Assembly (NCBI GenBank): GCA_035491935.1
Contig: DATJJW010000048.1
Location: 1-7,993 of the forward strand
Origin: DATJJW01 sp035491935
GTDB lineage: Bacteria > Pseudomonadota > Alphaproteobacteria > ATCC43930 > CGMCC-115725
Direction of reading: 5' to 3'
DNA length: 7,993 bases
This document shows, piece after piece, positions 1 through 5,971 of this stretch. The translations under genes were made by a program, and so were the position numbers. Within the stretch, counting starts at the first letter, position 1, and every line of letters starts with the position of its first letter. The notes below the pieces were generated by a model that was not told the DNA's origin, made no database searches, and saw nothing but the letters and a program-made list of their open reading frames with translations.

Positions 1-510
1 GGTGTCCAACCCGGCCGTCTGGCCATCCAGCTCCAGCCCGATCGTGCCCTGGCCGGCCAGCGTCTCCGGCTGGTCGAAGGCGTGGATCGGCAGCGCGCCG
101 GATTGCGCGGCATAGGCTTCGCTCGCAACCAGCGCATCGGCATAGCGTTCGCCGCCGACCACCAGCTCGGCGCCATAGTCACGGATGCGCTGGATCTTGG
201 CGGGCGACGAGATCGAGGGCACGAAGATGCGCGCCGTCACGCCCCGCTTCATCGCCGCAAAGGCTACCGCCGCGCCGTGATTGCCGCCCGATGCCGCCAC
301 CACGCCCGCCGCCGGAACCCTATGCGTCAGGAGATTGGTGAAGGCGCCGCGCGTCTTGAACGAGCCGGCATGCTGCATCAGTTCGAGCTTGAGGGTGAGC
401 GGCTGCGGCGTGAGGCCGAAATCGGCGCCGTCACAGGCCAGAATCGGTGTCCGGCGGATATGCGGCCGGATCAGCGCTTCGGCTGCTTCGATCTCCGCCC
501 GGCCGATCAT
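1..510 (-). CDS. PLP-dependent threonine/serine dehydratase-like enzyme (C-terminal part outside window)
   Basis: This is the first 170 codons of a fold-type II PLP enzyme of the threonine dehydratase / serine racemase family; the remainder lies off the left edge. Such cytosolic enzymes remove water and ammonia from beta-hydroxy amino acids to give 2-oxo acids. The motif SFKTRGA places the Schiff-base lysine at Lys52, and SGGNHG at residues 74-79 is the substrate-carboxylate/PLP loop. Further on, a FDQPETLAGQGT stretch matches the family's conserved Gly-Gln-Gly region. The ATG at 510 is supported by AGGAGG seven bases upstream. It begins 43 bases after the upstream hydroxylase gene ends and is probably co-transcribed with it. 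The sequence fits general threonine dehydratase, hydroxyaspartate dehydratase or serine racemase equally well. The family call is firm and the substrate is unknown. Confidence 0.9.
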   Translation of the reverse strand, partial: MIGRAEIEAAEALIRPHIRRTPILACDGADFGLTPQPLTLKLELMQHAGSFKTRGAFTNLLTHRVPAAGVVAASGGNHGAAVAFAAMKRGVTARIFVPSISSPAKIQRIRDYGAELVVGGERYADALVASEAYAAQSGALPIHAFDQPETLAGQGTIGLELDGQTAGLDT

Positions 511-524
511 GGCGCCCTCCTCAT
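507..524 (-). other. Five-codon mini-ORF overlapping the dehydratase start
   Basis: On the minus strand an ATG at 524 opens a five-codon frame (MRRAP) whose TGA overlaps the ATG of the dehydratase gene as ATGA. The AGGAGG Shine-Dalgarno site of the dehydratase lies inside this frame. It may be chance. If translated, it could couple initiation to an upstream event. There is no independent evidence that it is expressed. Confidence 0.2.
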
Positions 525-553
525 AGTAGCATCTGCCCGACATTAGAGGCAGT

Positions 554-1240
554 TCAGGCGGGAACGCCACGCAGTCTTACATTGGCGCCGGCAAAGGCCA
601 CCAGCAGCTTGGTGAACAGCAGCATGTCGAGCGGCAGGTCGTGGCGGCGGACATCGAGCAGCAGCACGACCCGGACCTCGTCGCTCTCGTTCCAGACCTC
701 ATGAGGGAAGGTGTCGTCCCAGACCATGTCCTGGCCGTCGGTCAGGCGATAATCCTGGCCCGCGACCCTGAGCACCGCCCCTGGCCGGCCATCGGGAAGG
801 AGCGGCATGGACAGGACCAGATAATAGCGCAGCACGCCCCGGAAGGGGCCGCGATGAGCCGGGATATGCTTACCCGGCGCCATGAAGGAGTACGAGGCCG
901 ACAGCACGTCGGGGATATCGCGCACCAAACCGGCAAAGACCGGGCAGCGCGCCATGTTCGGCGCCACCTCGACGCCATAGGCCTTCAGGATGCAGAGGCG
1001 CCAATCCTTGCCGTCATTGGCGGAGATCGGCGTCTGTTCATGCATGATCTCGTGGAAGCGTGGCACCGTCTCGAGCGACGGCATCAGCGATAGAGCCTCG
1101 TCACGCAATTCCCGCCACTGGGTGGCGAAGCGCTTGCCCGCCGGGAACTGCTGGTCCGGATCGCAGATGGCCGGGCCATCGATCCGCCAATCATATATCC
1201 GTCGGACGACCTGTCCCGCGTGGTCGTAAACGAGGCCCAT
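554..1240 (-). CDS. Aspartyl/asparaginyl beta-hydroxylase-family Fe(II)/2-oxoglutarate dioxygenase
   Basis: This 228-residue protein belongs to the Asp/Asn beta-hydroxylase (AspH/LpxO) family, whose members hydroxylate an unactivated carbon using Fe(II), O2 and 2-oxoglutarate. The fingerprint is clear: PGKHIPAHRGP at 122-131 followed by RYYLVL gives the first iron ligand His129, and WDDTFPHEVWNESDEVR gives the second ligand His180 and the likely 2-oxoglutarate-binding Arg190. The family typically lacks the Asp of the usual facial triad. The N-terminal 60 residues are variable. The C-terminus ends in a hydrophobic stretch at about 203-219 that could be a membrane-leaning helix. The ATG at 1240 has GGGGGAG just upstream. 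The gene leads the minus-strand unit and probably belongs with the PLP dehydratase behind it, which suggests a free amino acid substrate. Lipid A or ornithine-lipid fatty acyl hydroxylation (LpxO- or OlsC-like) is the main alternative. Family confident, substrate open. Confidence 0.87.
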   Translation of the reverse strand: MGLVYDHAGQVVRRIYDWRIDGPAICDPDQQFPAGKRFATQWRELRDEALSLMPSLETVPRFHEIMHEQTPISANDGKDWRLCILKAYGVEVAPNMARCPVFAGLVRDIPDVLSASYSFMAPGKHIPAHRGPFRGVLRYYLVLSMPLLPDGRPGAVLRVAGQDYRLTDGQDMVWDDTFPHEVWNESDEVRVVLLLDVRRHDLPLDMLLFTKLLVAFAGANVRLRGVPA

Positions 1241-1277
1241 GCTTGCTCCCCCGTCCGTTCGGCGCCAGATTTCGATG

Positions 1278-1300
1278 TTTCAGGTCGCTATGCCCTGAAA
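1278..1300. promoter_or_regulatory. Candidate operator dyad 1 (TTCAG-N11-CTGAA)
   Basis: An inverted repeat with seven-base arms, TTTCAGG and CCTGAAA, is separated by nine bases. Outside the arms the symmetry continues imperfectly (GATG on the left against ATCATC on the right). It ends about 38 bases upstream of the hydroxylase start codon, where a bound regulator could control that promoter. It shares its half-sites, spacing and the left-hand TTCAGGTCG with a second dyad at 1340-1362. The binding protein is unknown; the adjacent LysR regulator is the obvious candidate. Confidence 0.5.
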
Positions 1301-1330
1301 TCATCGGAATCTGCTTCAAAATTCAGAGAC

Positions 1331-1368
1331 CGATCCACCGTTCAGGTCGTGCCGATCTGAACGGATCG
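1331..1368. promoter_or_regulatory. Candidate operator dyad 2 (GTTCAG-N11-CTGAAC) with extended arms
   Basis: The core at 1340-1362 is GTTCAG and CTGAAC with an 11-base spacer, the same spacing as dyad 1. The symmetry extends outward: CGATCC at 1331-1336 pairs with GGATCG at 1363-1368, with three extra bases (ACC) in the left arm. The left side reads TTCAGGTCG, identical to dyad 1. Dyad centres are 62 bases apart, close to six turns of B-DNA, so both would face the same side of the helix. As RNA this could also form a hairpin, but no U-run follows it. Confidence 0.5.
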
Positions 1369-1442
1369 GGCTCCAGTCCGACGCAAAGTCGAGACGAAGC
1401 CCGGCCGATTCAAGGTACGCCTTACCCTCGCACCACATCCCC

Positions 1443-1473
1443 TCGAAATTGTCTTGCAGGACAGCTGTTTCGA
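1443..1473. promoter_or_regulatory. Nested inverted repeat just upstream of the LysR gene
   Basis: TCGAAA at 1443-1448 pairs with TTTCGA at 1468-1473. Inside it TGTC at 1450-1453 pairs with GACA at 1460-1463. The inner pair is not centred in the outer one, so this is not a clean single dyad. Its position 18 bases before the LysR start codon would suit autorepression. The short arms make chance occurrence possible. Confidence 0.25.
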
Positions 1474-1490
1474 TGCGAACAGCGTGGATC

Positions 1491-2417
1491 ATGGACCTTC
1501 GGCAACTCCGATACTTCGTCGCGGTATGCGAGACCGGCAGCATCACACGCGCCGCCCAGGCGCTGCGTATCGCCCAGCCGGCGCTGGGGCTGCAGATCCG
1601 CAAGCTGGAAGAGGAATTGGGCACGGTGTTGCTGCACCGGCACACCCGCGGCGTCGAGCCGACCGAGGCCGGCCGCGTCCTGCTGGAAGAGGCCGAGGCG
1701 ATCCTGGCCCGCACCAAGCTGGCCGCCGCCCGGGTGCGCGATGCCGAGGGCGCGGTCCAGGGCCGCGTCGTGGTCGGCACCACGCCGTCCGCCAGCGCCA
1801 TGCTGGCCGGCAAGCTGGTGCAACGCTGCAAGGAACGCTATCCCGGCGTCGTGCTGAAGCTGATCGAGGGCATGGGCGCCACACTGATCGATGCGCTGCA
1901 TCGGACCCATATCGACCTCTGCGTCACCCATCGCGCCGGCAGCCCGACCGGCCTGCATATGGAAGAGCTGAACGTCGAGGAGCTGTATCTTGTCGAGCGC
2001 ATCGGCGAGAGTAATCAGGAACCGTTGCCGATCGCGGAGCTGGCCGGGCGCAGCCTGATCCTGTCGAGCCAGCGCCACGCGCTGCGCCAATTGATCGAGC
2101 TGCGTGCCGAGGAGGCGGGCATCTCGCTATCCGTCGGCGTCGAGGTGCAGAACTCATCGGCGGTCATGTGCGAGCTGGTCGAGCTGGGCGTCGGCAACAC
2201 CGTCCTGCCCTACGGCCAGATCAAGCGGTTCCTTGCCAAGGGCACGCTGACCGCCCGCCCTTTCGTCCCGGCAATCACCCGCTCGATGTATCTGGGCACG
2301 CCGACATCCAGGCCGCGGACCCGCGCGGAAGCGGTGGTCTGCGGCCTGATCCGCGAATTGGTGCGCGAGGAGATATCCTCCGGCTCCCACGCCTGGAAGG
2401 CGCCGCCCACGCGCTGA
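1491..2417 (+). CDS. LysR-type transcriptional regulator
   Basis: This 308-residue protein has the normal LysR length and architecture. The N-terminal winged helix-turn-helix covers about residues 1-60: MDLRQLRYFVAV, then GSITRAAQALRIAQPALGLQIRKLEEELG, then RGVEPTEAGR. It continues into the linker helix and an effector-binding domain from about residue 90. The helix-turn-helix region resembles the CynR/NAC side of the family. The ATG at 1491 is chosen because the family nearly always begins at this MDLRQLRYF point; longer starts at 1473 (ATG) and 1449 (TTG) would add nonconserved residues. No strong Shine-Dalgarno site precedes 1491. The gene is divergent from the hydroxylase/dehydratase pair and is followed 148 bases later by the aldehyde dehydrogenase, so it could control both sides. 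Its ligand is probably the imported substrate or a pathway intermediate, which is inference. Confidence 0.93.
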   Translation: MDLRQLRYFVAVCETGSITRAAQALRIAQPALGLQIRKLEEELGTVLLHRHTRGVEPTEAGRVLLEEAEAILARTKLAAARVRDAEGAVQGRVVVGTTPSASAMLAGKLVQRCKERYPGVVLKLIEGMGATLIDALHRTHIDLCVTHRAGSPTGLHMEELNVEELYLVERIGESNQEPLPIAELAGRSLILSSQRHALRQLIELRAEEAGISLSVGVEVQNSSAVMCELVELGVGNTVLPYGQIKRFLAKGTLTARPFVPAITRSMYLGTPTSRPRTRAEAVVCGLIRELVREEISSGSHAWKAPPTR

Positions 2418-2420
2418 CGT

Positions 2421-2454
2421 CCCGCCAACCACCATATCTGGAATGTCTGGCGGG
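2421..2454. promoter_or_regulatory. Inverted repeat enclosing the upstream copy of a direct repeat
   Basis: CCCGCCA at 2421-2427 pairs with TGGCGGG at 2448-2454 around 20 bases, starting three bases after the LysR stop codon. No U-run follows, so it is a poor intrinsic terminator. It encloses the first direct-repeat copy (TGGAATGTCTGGC, 2439-2451) and a CCA-N4-TGG dyad at 2432-2441. A regulator site is at least as likely as a transcript end. Confidence 0.35.
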
Positions 2455-2484
2455 AAGGCATCCAAAGTATTGGAAATGTCTGGC
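2439..2484 (+). promoter_or_regulatory. Direct repeat and palindrome: candidate LysR binding region for the aldehyde dehydrogenase promoter
   Basis: TGGAATGTCTGGC at 2439-2451 recurs as TGGAAATGTCTGGC at 2471-2484; the shared ATGTCTGGC copies are 33 bases apart, about three helical turns. Between them is a perfect 14-base palindrome, TCCAA-N4-TTGGA, at 2461-2474. Relative to the candidate promoter at 2470-2499 the upstream copy sits near -65 and the downstream copy over -35. This resembles the recognition-site and activation-site layout known for LysR-type activators. The repeat is seen directly; the assignment to the LysR protein is inferred. Confidence 0.45.
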
Positions 2485-2499
2485 CGCCCGGCTCATAAA
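2470..2499 (+). promoter_or_regulatory. Candidate sigma-70-type promoter for the aldehyde dehydrogenase
   Basis: TTGGAA at 2470-2475 and CATAAA at 2494-2499 are 18 bases apart, each matching four of six consensus positions. The -10 candidate lies in the only AT-rich patch of this intergenic region. The weak match and overlap with repeats fit an activated promoter. Alphaproteobacterial promoters are often degenerate, so this is a suggestion only. Confidence 0.35.
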
Positions 2500-2509
2500 T
2501 TGCGGGCGG
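2484..2509 (+). repeat. GC-rich inverted repeat around the candidate -10
   Basis: CCGCCCG at 2484-2490 pairs exactly with CGGGCGG at 2503-2509 around a 12-base AT-rich loop. It lies 56 bases before the aldehyde dehydrogenase start and surrounds the candidate -10 box. It could be a DNA-binding dyad or an mRNA leader hairpin, or simply chance in GC-rich DNA. Confidence 0.3.
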
Positions 2510-2565
2510 GTCCGACCTTGTGGGACACGCGGGAGGCAAATCATCCCGGAATAGGGAGGCATTCC

Positions 2566-4050
2566 ATGTCGACGAATCCCATCGATCTCGTCCTGCCCGG
2601 CCACCACGCGCTCTATTACGGCGGCCAGTGGCACAAGCCCGTCGACGGCGGCGAGATCGTGACATCCAATCCGGCCACGGGTGAGGCGATCGGCCCGGCC
2701 CCGCATGCCATGGCCGCCGATGTCGACCGCGCGGTAGCATCCGCCAAGGCAGGTTTCGAGACCTGGCGCCGGACGCCACCGCTCGAACGCGCCAAGATCA
2801 TGAATGCCGCCGCGCAAGTCATCCGCGAGCATGGCAAGGAATTGGCGATGCTGGATTCCGCCGATGGCGGCAACCCGATCGCCGAAATGCTCTCGGACGC
2901 CGCCGTCGCCGCCCGCCAGCTCGAATTCTTCGCCGGGCTCGTGACCGAGGCGAAGGGCAATTCCATCCCCATGGGGCCGGATGCCGTCGACTTCACCGTA
3001 CGCGAGCCCCTGGGCGTCGTCGCCCGCATCGTGGCATTCAACCACCCCTTCATGTTCGTCGCCGGCAAGATGGCCGCGCCCCTGGCCGCCGGCAACGCCG
3101 TGATCATGAAGCCGCCGGAACAGGCGCCGCTTTCGGGCCTGCGTCTGGCGGAGCTGATCGGCCCACTCTTCCCGCCAGGCGTCGTCAACATCCTGACCGG
3201 GGGGCGTGAATGTGGCGCCGCGCTGTCGTCGCACAGGGGCATCGCCATGGTGACCCTGGTTGGCAGCGTGCCGACCGGCCGGGCGATCATGAAATCGGCC
3301 GCCGACACGTTGAAGCCGGTCCTGTTGGAATTGGGTGGCAAGAACGCGCTGATCGCCTTTGCCGATGCCGACCCCGATGCGGTCGCCGCCGCGGCGGTCG
3401 CCGGCATGAACTACACCTGGTGCGGCCAGTCCTGCGGCTCGATGAGCCGGGCCTTCCTGCACGAGAAGATCCATGATGCGGTCGTCGAGCGCATGGGCAA
3501 GCACATATCCCGCTTCAAGCCGGGTGTGCCCACCGACATGGCGACGACCATGGGCGCCATCGTCTCCCAAACGCAGTACGACAAGATCCTGAGCTACATC
3601 GAGAGTGGCAAATCCGAAGGGGCCACGGTCGCCTATGGCGGCGGCCGGCCGCAGGACGCGAACCTGGCCAAGGGCTTCTTCATCGAGCCGACCGTGTTCA
3701 CCGACGTCAAGCAGTCGATGCGTATCGCATCCGAGGAAATCTTCGGGCCGGTCCAGAGCGTCATCCGCTGGAGCGACCAATCCCGGATGCTGGAAGAGGT
3801 CAACAGCGTCGAATACGGCCTGACCTGCTCGATCTTCACCAACGACCTCACCACCGCGCACCGCATGGCGAACGAGGTGCAGGCGGGCTACGTCTGGGTC
3901 AACCACACCAGCCAGCATTTCCTGGGCGCGCCCTTCGGCGGCGTCAAGCAGTCGGGCATCGGCCGGGAGGAATGCCTGGGCGAGCTCCTCTCCTTCACCC
4001 TGGAGAAGAACATCCACATCCGCCTGGCGCCGGCTGTTTCCGGACACTGA
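2566..4050 (+). CDS. NAD(P)-dependent aldehyde dehydrogenase
   Basis: This 494-residue protein is a full-length aldehyde dehydrogenase, oxidising an aldehyde to a carboxylic acid in the cytosol. Visible motifs are the oxyanion-hole Asn159 in AFNHP, the cofactor-binding Lys182 in MKPPEQ, the Rossmann motif VGSVPTG from 232, the general base Glu255 in LELGGK, the catalytic Cys290 in CGQSC, Glu391 and Phe393 in EEIFGPV, and the C-terminal PFGGVKQSGIGRE. Two sites are unusual: AFNHP replaces the common PWNxP, and TWCGQSC replaces NQGQxC, with Glu-to-Cys spacing 35 rather than the usual 34. All catalytic residues remain. The ATG at 2566 has AGGGAGG six bases upstream, and the longer frame from 2443 lacks such support. 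It precedes a TPP decarboxylase-like gene, suggesting that it takes that enzyme's aldehyde product. An aromatic aldehyde (benzaldehyde-dehydrogenase-like) is plausible but unproven. Confidence 0.94.
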   Translation: MSTNPIDLVLPGHHALYYGGQWHKPVDGGEIVTSNPATGEAIGPAPHAMAADVDRAVASAKAGFETWRRTPPLERAKIMNAAAQVIREHGKELAMLDSADGGNPIAEMLSDAAVAARQLEFFAGLVTEAKGNSIPMGPDAVDFTVREPLGVVARIVAFNHPFMFVAGKMAAPLAAGNAVIMKPPEQAPLSGLRLAELIGPLFPPGVVNILTGGRECGAALSSHRGIAMVTLVGSVPTGRAIMKSAADTLKPVLLELGGKNALIAFADADPDAVAAAAVAGMNYTWCGQSCGSMSRAFLHEKIHDAVVERMGKHISRFKPGVPTDMATTMGAIVSQTQYDKILSYIESGKSEGATVAYGGGRPQDANLAKGFFIEPTVFTDVKQSMRIASEEIFGPVQSVIRWSDQSRMLEEVNSVEYGLTCSIFTNDLTTAHRMANEVQAGYVWVNHTSQHFLGAPFGGVKQSGIGREECLGELLSFTLEKNIHIRLAPAVSGH

Positions 4051-4071
4051 GAACTATGGATCGATGATTCC

Positions 4072-4121
4072 CCGTCTTTTCCGTCATCACTGGGCTTGAC
4101 CCGTGATGACGGAAAAGACGG
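4072..4121. repeat. Perfect 19-base inverted repeat with GGGCTTGACCC core (REP-like intergenic hairpin)
   Basis: The arms at 4072-4090 and 4103-4121 are exact reverse complements over 19 bases, and the 12-base centre can add a GGG/CCC pairing around CTTGA. It starts 21 bases after the aldehyde dehydrogenase stop and ends 48 bases before the next start. The GGGCTTGACCC centre is, from memory, typical of abundant intergenic palindromes in alphaproteobacteria. No U-run follows on either strand, so it is not a canonical intrinsic terminator. In mRNA it would form a strong hairpin that could protect the upstream message or lower expression of the downstream genes. Confidence 0.8.
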
Positions 4122-4169
4122 TTCGGATAAAAAACGACGCTCTAAGCGTATCCTAAGGGGAAGGATTTC

Positions 4170-5942
4170 ATGTCGAACGAGAAACCGGCGCCCAACGCCA
4201 CGGGGGGTAACGCCAAATGGGGCAGCGATGTCGTCGCCGAAACGGTCCGGGCGCTGGGATATCGCTATATCGCGTTGGTGCCGGGCTCCAGCTATCGCGG
4301 GCTTCACGACAGCCTGGTCAACCATCTGGGCAACAAGGATCCCGAGATGGTGGTCTGCCTGCATGAGGAACATGCCGTCTCGATCGCCGACGGCTTCAGC
4401 CGCGTCGCCCACGAACCGATCGCCGTGGGCTTGCATTCCAATGTCGGCCTGATGCACGCGACCATGACCATCTTCAGCGCCTGGTGCGATCGCCGGCCGA
4501 TGCTGATCCTGGGCGCCAACGGTCCGCTCGACGCGCCGAAACGCCGGCCCTGGATCGACTGGGTGCACACGACCCGCGACCAGGCCTCGATGATCCGCAA
4601 TTACGTCAAATGGGACGACCATCCGGTCTCGGCCGAGGGCGCGGTCGAAGCCGTGCTGCGGGCCAACCAGATCACCCGCACCAGCCCGCAAGGCCCCGTC
4701 TATGTCTGCCTCGAATCCGAGATGCAGGAGACGCAGCTCGACCGCGAGGTGCTGGTGCCGGACGTCTCCCGCTTCCAGGCGCCGGAGCCGCCGGCGGCCA
4801 CGGCGGACGTGCTGGCCAGGCTGATCGCGTTGCTGAAGGGGGCCAAGGCGCCGATCCTGCTGTTCGGCCGCATGTCGCGCGACCAGGGCGATTGGGACCG
4901 CCGCGTGAAGCTGGCCGAGCTCTTGGGCGCCACGGTGATGACCTCGGTGCAGAACGCCTCCTGCTTCCCGACCGAGCATCCGCTGCATCCCTTGGCGCCC
5001 ACCGGCGAGGGTGCGGCACCGGCGGAGGGCGCGCTCATCGCTAAATCCGACCTCCTCGTCAGCTTCGACTGGTACGATCTCGGCGGCTTTCTCGGCGGCC
5101 GCTCGGGCAAGTACCAGGCGCAGGTGCCGGTCCCGGCCACTGTGGTGAACTGCTCGCTCGACGGCTACCTGGCCAATGGCTGGGCCCAGGACCACCAGGC
5201 GCTGGCCGCCGTCGATCTCTCGATCCTGGCCGATCCCGACCGGCTGGTCACCCAGCTGCTGGAGGCGCTTGAAGGCCAGTCCTGGTCGAAGCCGGCACCC
5301 CTGGTCGCAGAAGCCGAGCATTGGGCCTCGAAGGCGCCGTTGGGCCCCGAACCGGGCGCACCCTTCAATGCCGAGCAGGTGGGCTTCACCCTTTCGGCCT
5401 TCGCGCGCACCCGCCCCGTCACATTCCCGCGCATGTCCTTCGGCTGGCCGCGTTCGGCCTGCCGCTCGCGCACGCCGCTCGACTATCTCGGCAAGGATCT
5501 GGGCGGCGCCGTCGGCACCGGCCCAGGCCACACCATCGGCGCCGCGCTGGCACTCAAGGGCAGCGACCGCATGGTCATCAGCACGCTGGGCGACGGCGAT
5601 TTCCTGATGGGCAACAATGCGCTCTGGACCGCCTCGCGCATGAACATCCCGATGCTGATCGTCGTGGTCAACAACCGCTCCTACTTCAACGACGAGGTGC
5701 ATCAGGAGACGATGGCGAAGATGCGCGGCCGGCCGGTCGAGAATAAATGGATCGGCCAGCGCATCGATGATCCGCCGCCGGACATCTCGGGCATCGCGCG
5801 GTCCTTCGGTTTCGAGACCAGCACACCGGTACGCTCGGTCGCGGAATTGCAGGCCGAAATCGAGAAGGGCGCCAAGGTTGTGGAGGCCGGAGGCCGCTAC
5901 CTCATTGATGCGCAGGTCATACCGGGATATTCCAAGAGGTGA
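4170..5942 (+). CDS. Thiamine-diphosphate-dependent decarboxylase-like enzyme (benzoylformate decarboxylase / acetolactate synthase superfamily)
   Basis: This 590-residue protein has the three-domain layout of TPP enzymes: pyrimidine-binding domain about 16-185, central domain about 200-350, diphosphate-binding domain about 400-580. Glu66 in LHEEHAV is the expected cofactor-activating glutamate. The Mg/TPP motif is GDG at 474-476, then 24 residues, then NN at 501-502. Aligned from memory to benzoylformate decarboxylase (MdlC), it keeps the active-site Ser (Ser40 in VPGSS) and His (His89 in GLHSN), plus VKW and SPQGPVY stretches. The MdlC His281 region reads SFDWYDLGG (298-306) and has no histidine. 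The ATG at 4170 follows AAGGGGAAGG. The expected reaction is decarboxylation of a 2-oxo acid to an aldehyde, which would feed the preceding dehydrogenase. Alternatives are carboligation (acetolactate-synthase-like) or sulfoacetaldehyde acetyltransferase; no phosphotransacetylase partner supports the latter. Superfamily firm, reaction moderate. Confidence 0.88.
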   Translation: MSNEKPAPNATGGNAKWGSDVVAETVRALGYRYIALVPGSSYRGLHDSLVNHLGNKDPEMVVCLHEEHAVSIADGFSRVAHEPIAVGLHSNVGLMHATMTIFSAWCDRRPMLILGANGPLDAPKRRPWIDWVHTTRDQASMIRNYVKWDDHPVSAEGAVEAVLRANQITRTSPQGPVYVCLESEMQETQLDREVLVPDVSRFQAPEPPAATADVLARLIALLKGAKAPILLFGRMSRDQGDWDRRVKLAELLGATVMTSVQNASCFPTEHPLHPLAPTGEGAAPAEGALIAKSDLLVSFDWYDLGGFLGGRSGKYQAQVPVPATVVNCSLDGYLANGWAQDHQALAAVDLSILADPDRLVTQLLEALEGQSWSKPAPLVAEAEHWASKAPLGPEPGAPFNAEQVGFTLSAFARTRPVTFPRMSFGWPRSACRSRTPLDYLGKDLGGAVGTGPGHTIGAALALKGSDRMVISTLGDGDFLMGNNALWTASRMNIPMLIVVVNNRSYFNDEVHQETMAKMRGRPVENKWIGQRIDDPPPDISGIARSFGFETSTPVRSVAELQAEIEKGAKVVEAGGRYLIDAQVIPGYSKR

Positions 5943-5971
5943 GCACTTGGATGGCGGATCAACCGGCATGA
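5935..5971 (+). promoter_or_regulatory. Strong Shine-Dalgarno site overlapping the TPP-enzyme stop, with competing starts and a six-codon mini-ORF
   Basis: AAGAGGTGAG at 5935-5943 overlaps the TGA of the TPP enzyme and is close to the ideal anti-16S sequence. Three starts compete. A TTG at 5947 is in frame with the ATPase and at ideal spacing. An ATG at 5951 opens only MADQPA and stops at a TGA that overlaps the ATPase ATG at 5968 as ATGA. ATG 5968 and 5974 have only weak purine stretches of their own. The ATPase may therefore begin at TTG 5947, or be reached by reinitiation after the mini-ORF. Confidence 0.45.

Larger units (their letters stand above)
1241..1490. promoter_or_regulatory. Divergent intergenic control region
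   Basis: About 250 bases separate the start of the minus-strand hydroxylase from the start of the plus-strand LysR gene. Divergent placement next to a LysR-type regulator is a common arrangement for a regulator controlling its neighbour. The region holds two matching dyads (described separately) and a nested inverted repeat next to the LysR start. I could not pick out sigma-70 boxes I trust in either direction. A TTGAAG on the minus strand near 1316 is only a weak -35 candidate, with no good -10 at 17 bases. No small gene with a convincing Shine-Dalgarno site is seen here. Confidence 0.6.

Noticed and set aside
82..546. Plus-strand frame of 154 codons over the left-edge gene
   Set aside because: It is the antisense of the PLP dehydratase, which has clear catalytic motifs, a good ribosome site and a start at 510. 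The plus-strand translation has no recognisable features.
1449..1490. Longer N-terminus of the LysR protein (TTG 1449 or ATG 1473)
   Set aside because: The family's conserved N-terminus begins at MDLRQLRYF, encoded from 1491. The extra residues are not typical of the family and overlap a candidate regulatory dyad.
2275..4047. A 590-codon minus-strand frame opposite the aldehyde dehydrogenase
   Set aside because: Same reasoning: it mirrors the ALDH coding frame, has no domain motif and runs across the LysR 3' end and the ALDH promoter region.
4072..4121. Intrinsic (rho-independent) terminator between the aldehyde dehydrogenase and the TPP enzyme
   Set aside because: The stem is strong, but no run of T follows it on either strand, so it was listed as a repeat/hairpin.
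4096..4452. Plus-strand frame of 118 codons starting inside the intergenic hairpin
   Set aside because: Most of it is an out-of-frame reading of the TPP enzyme gene, its start lies in the hairpin loop without a ribosome site, and the composition is Arg/Ser/Trp-rich shadow coding.
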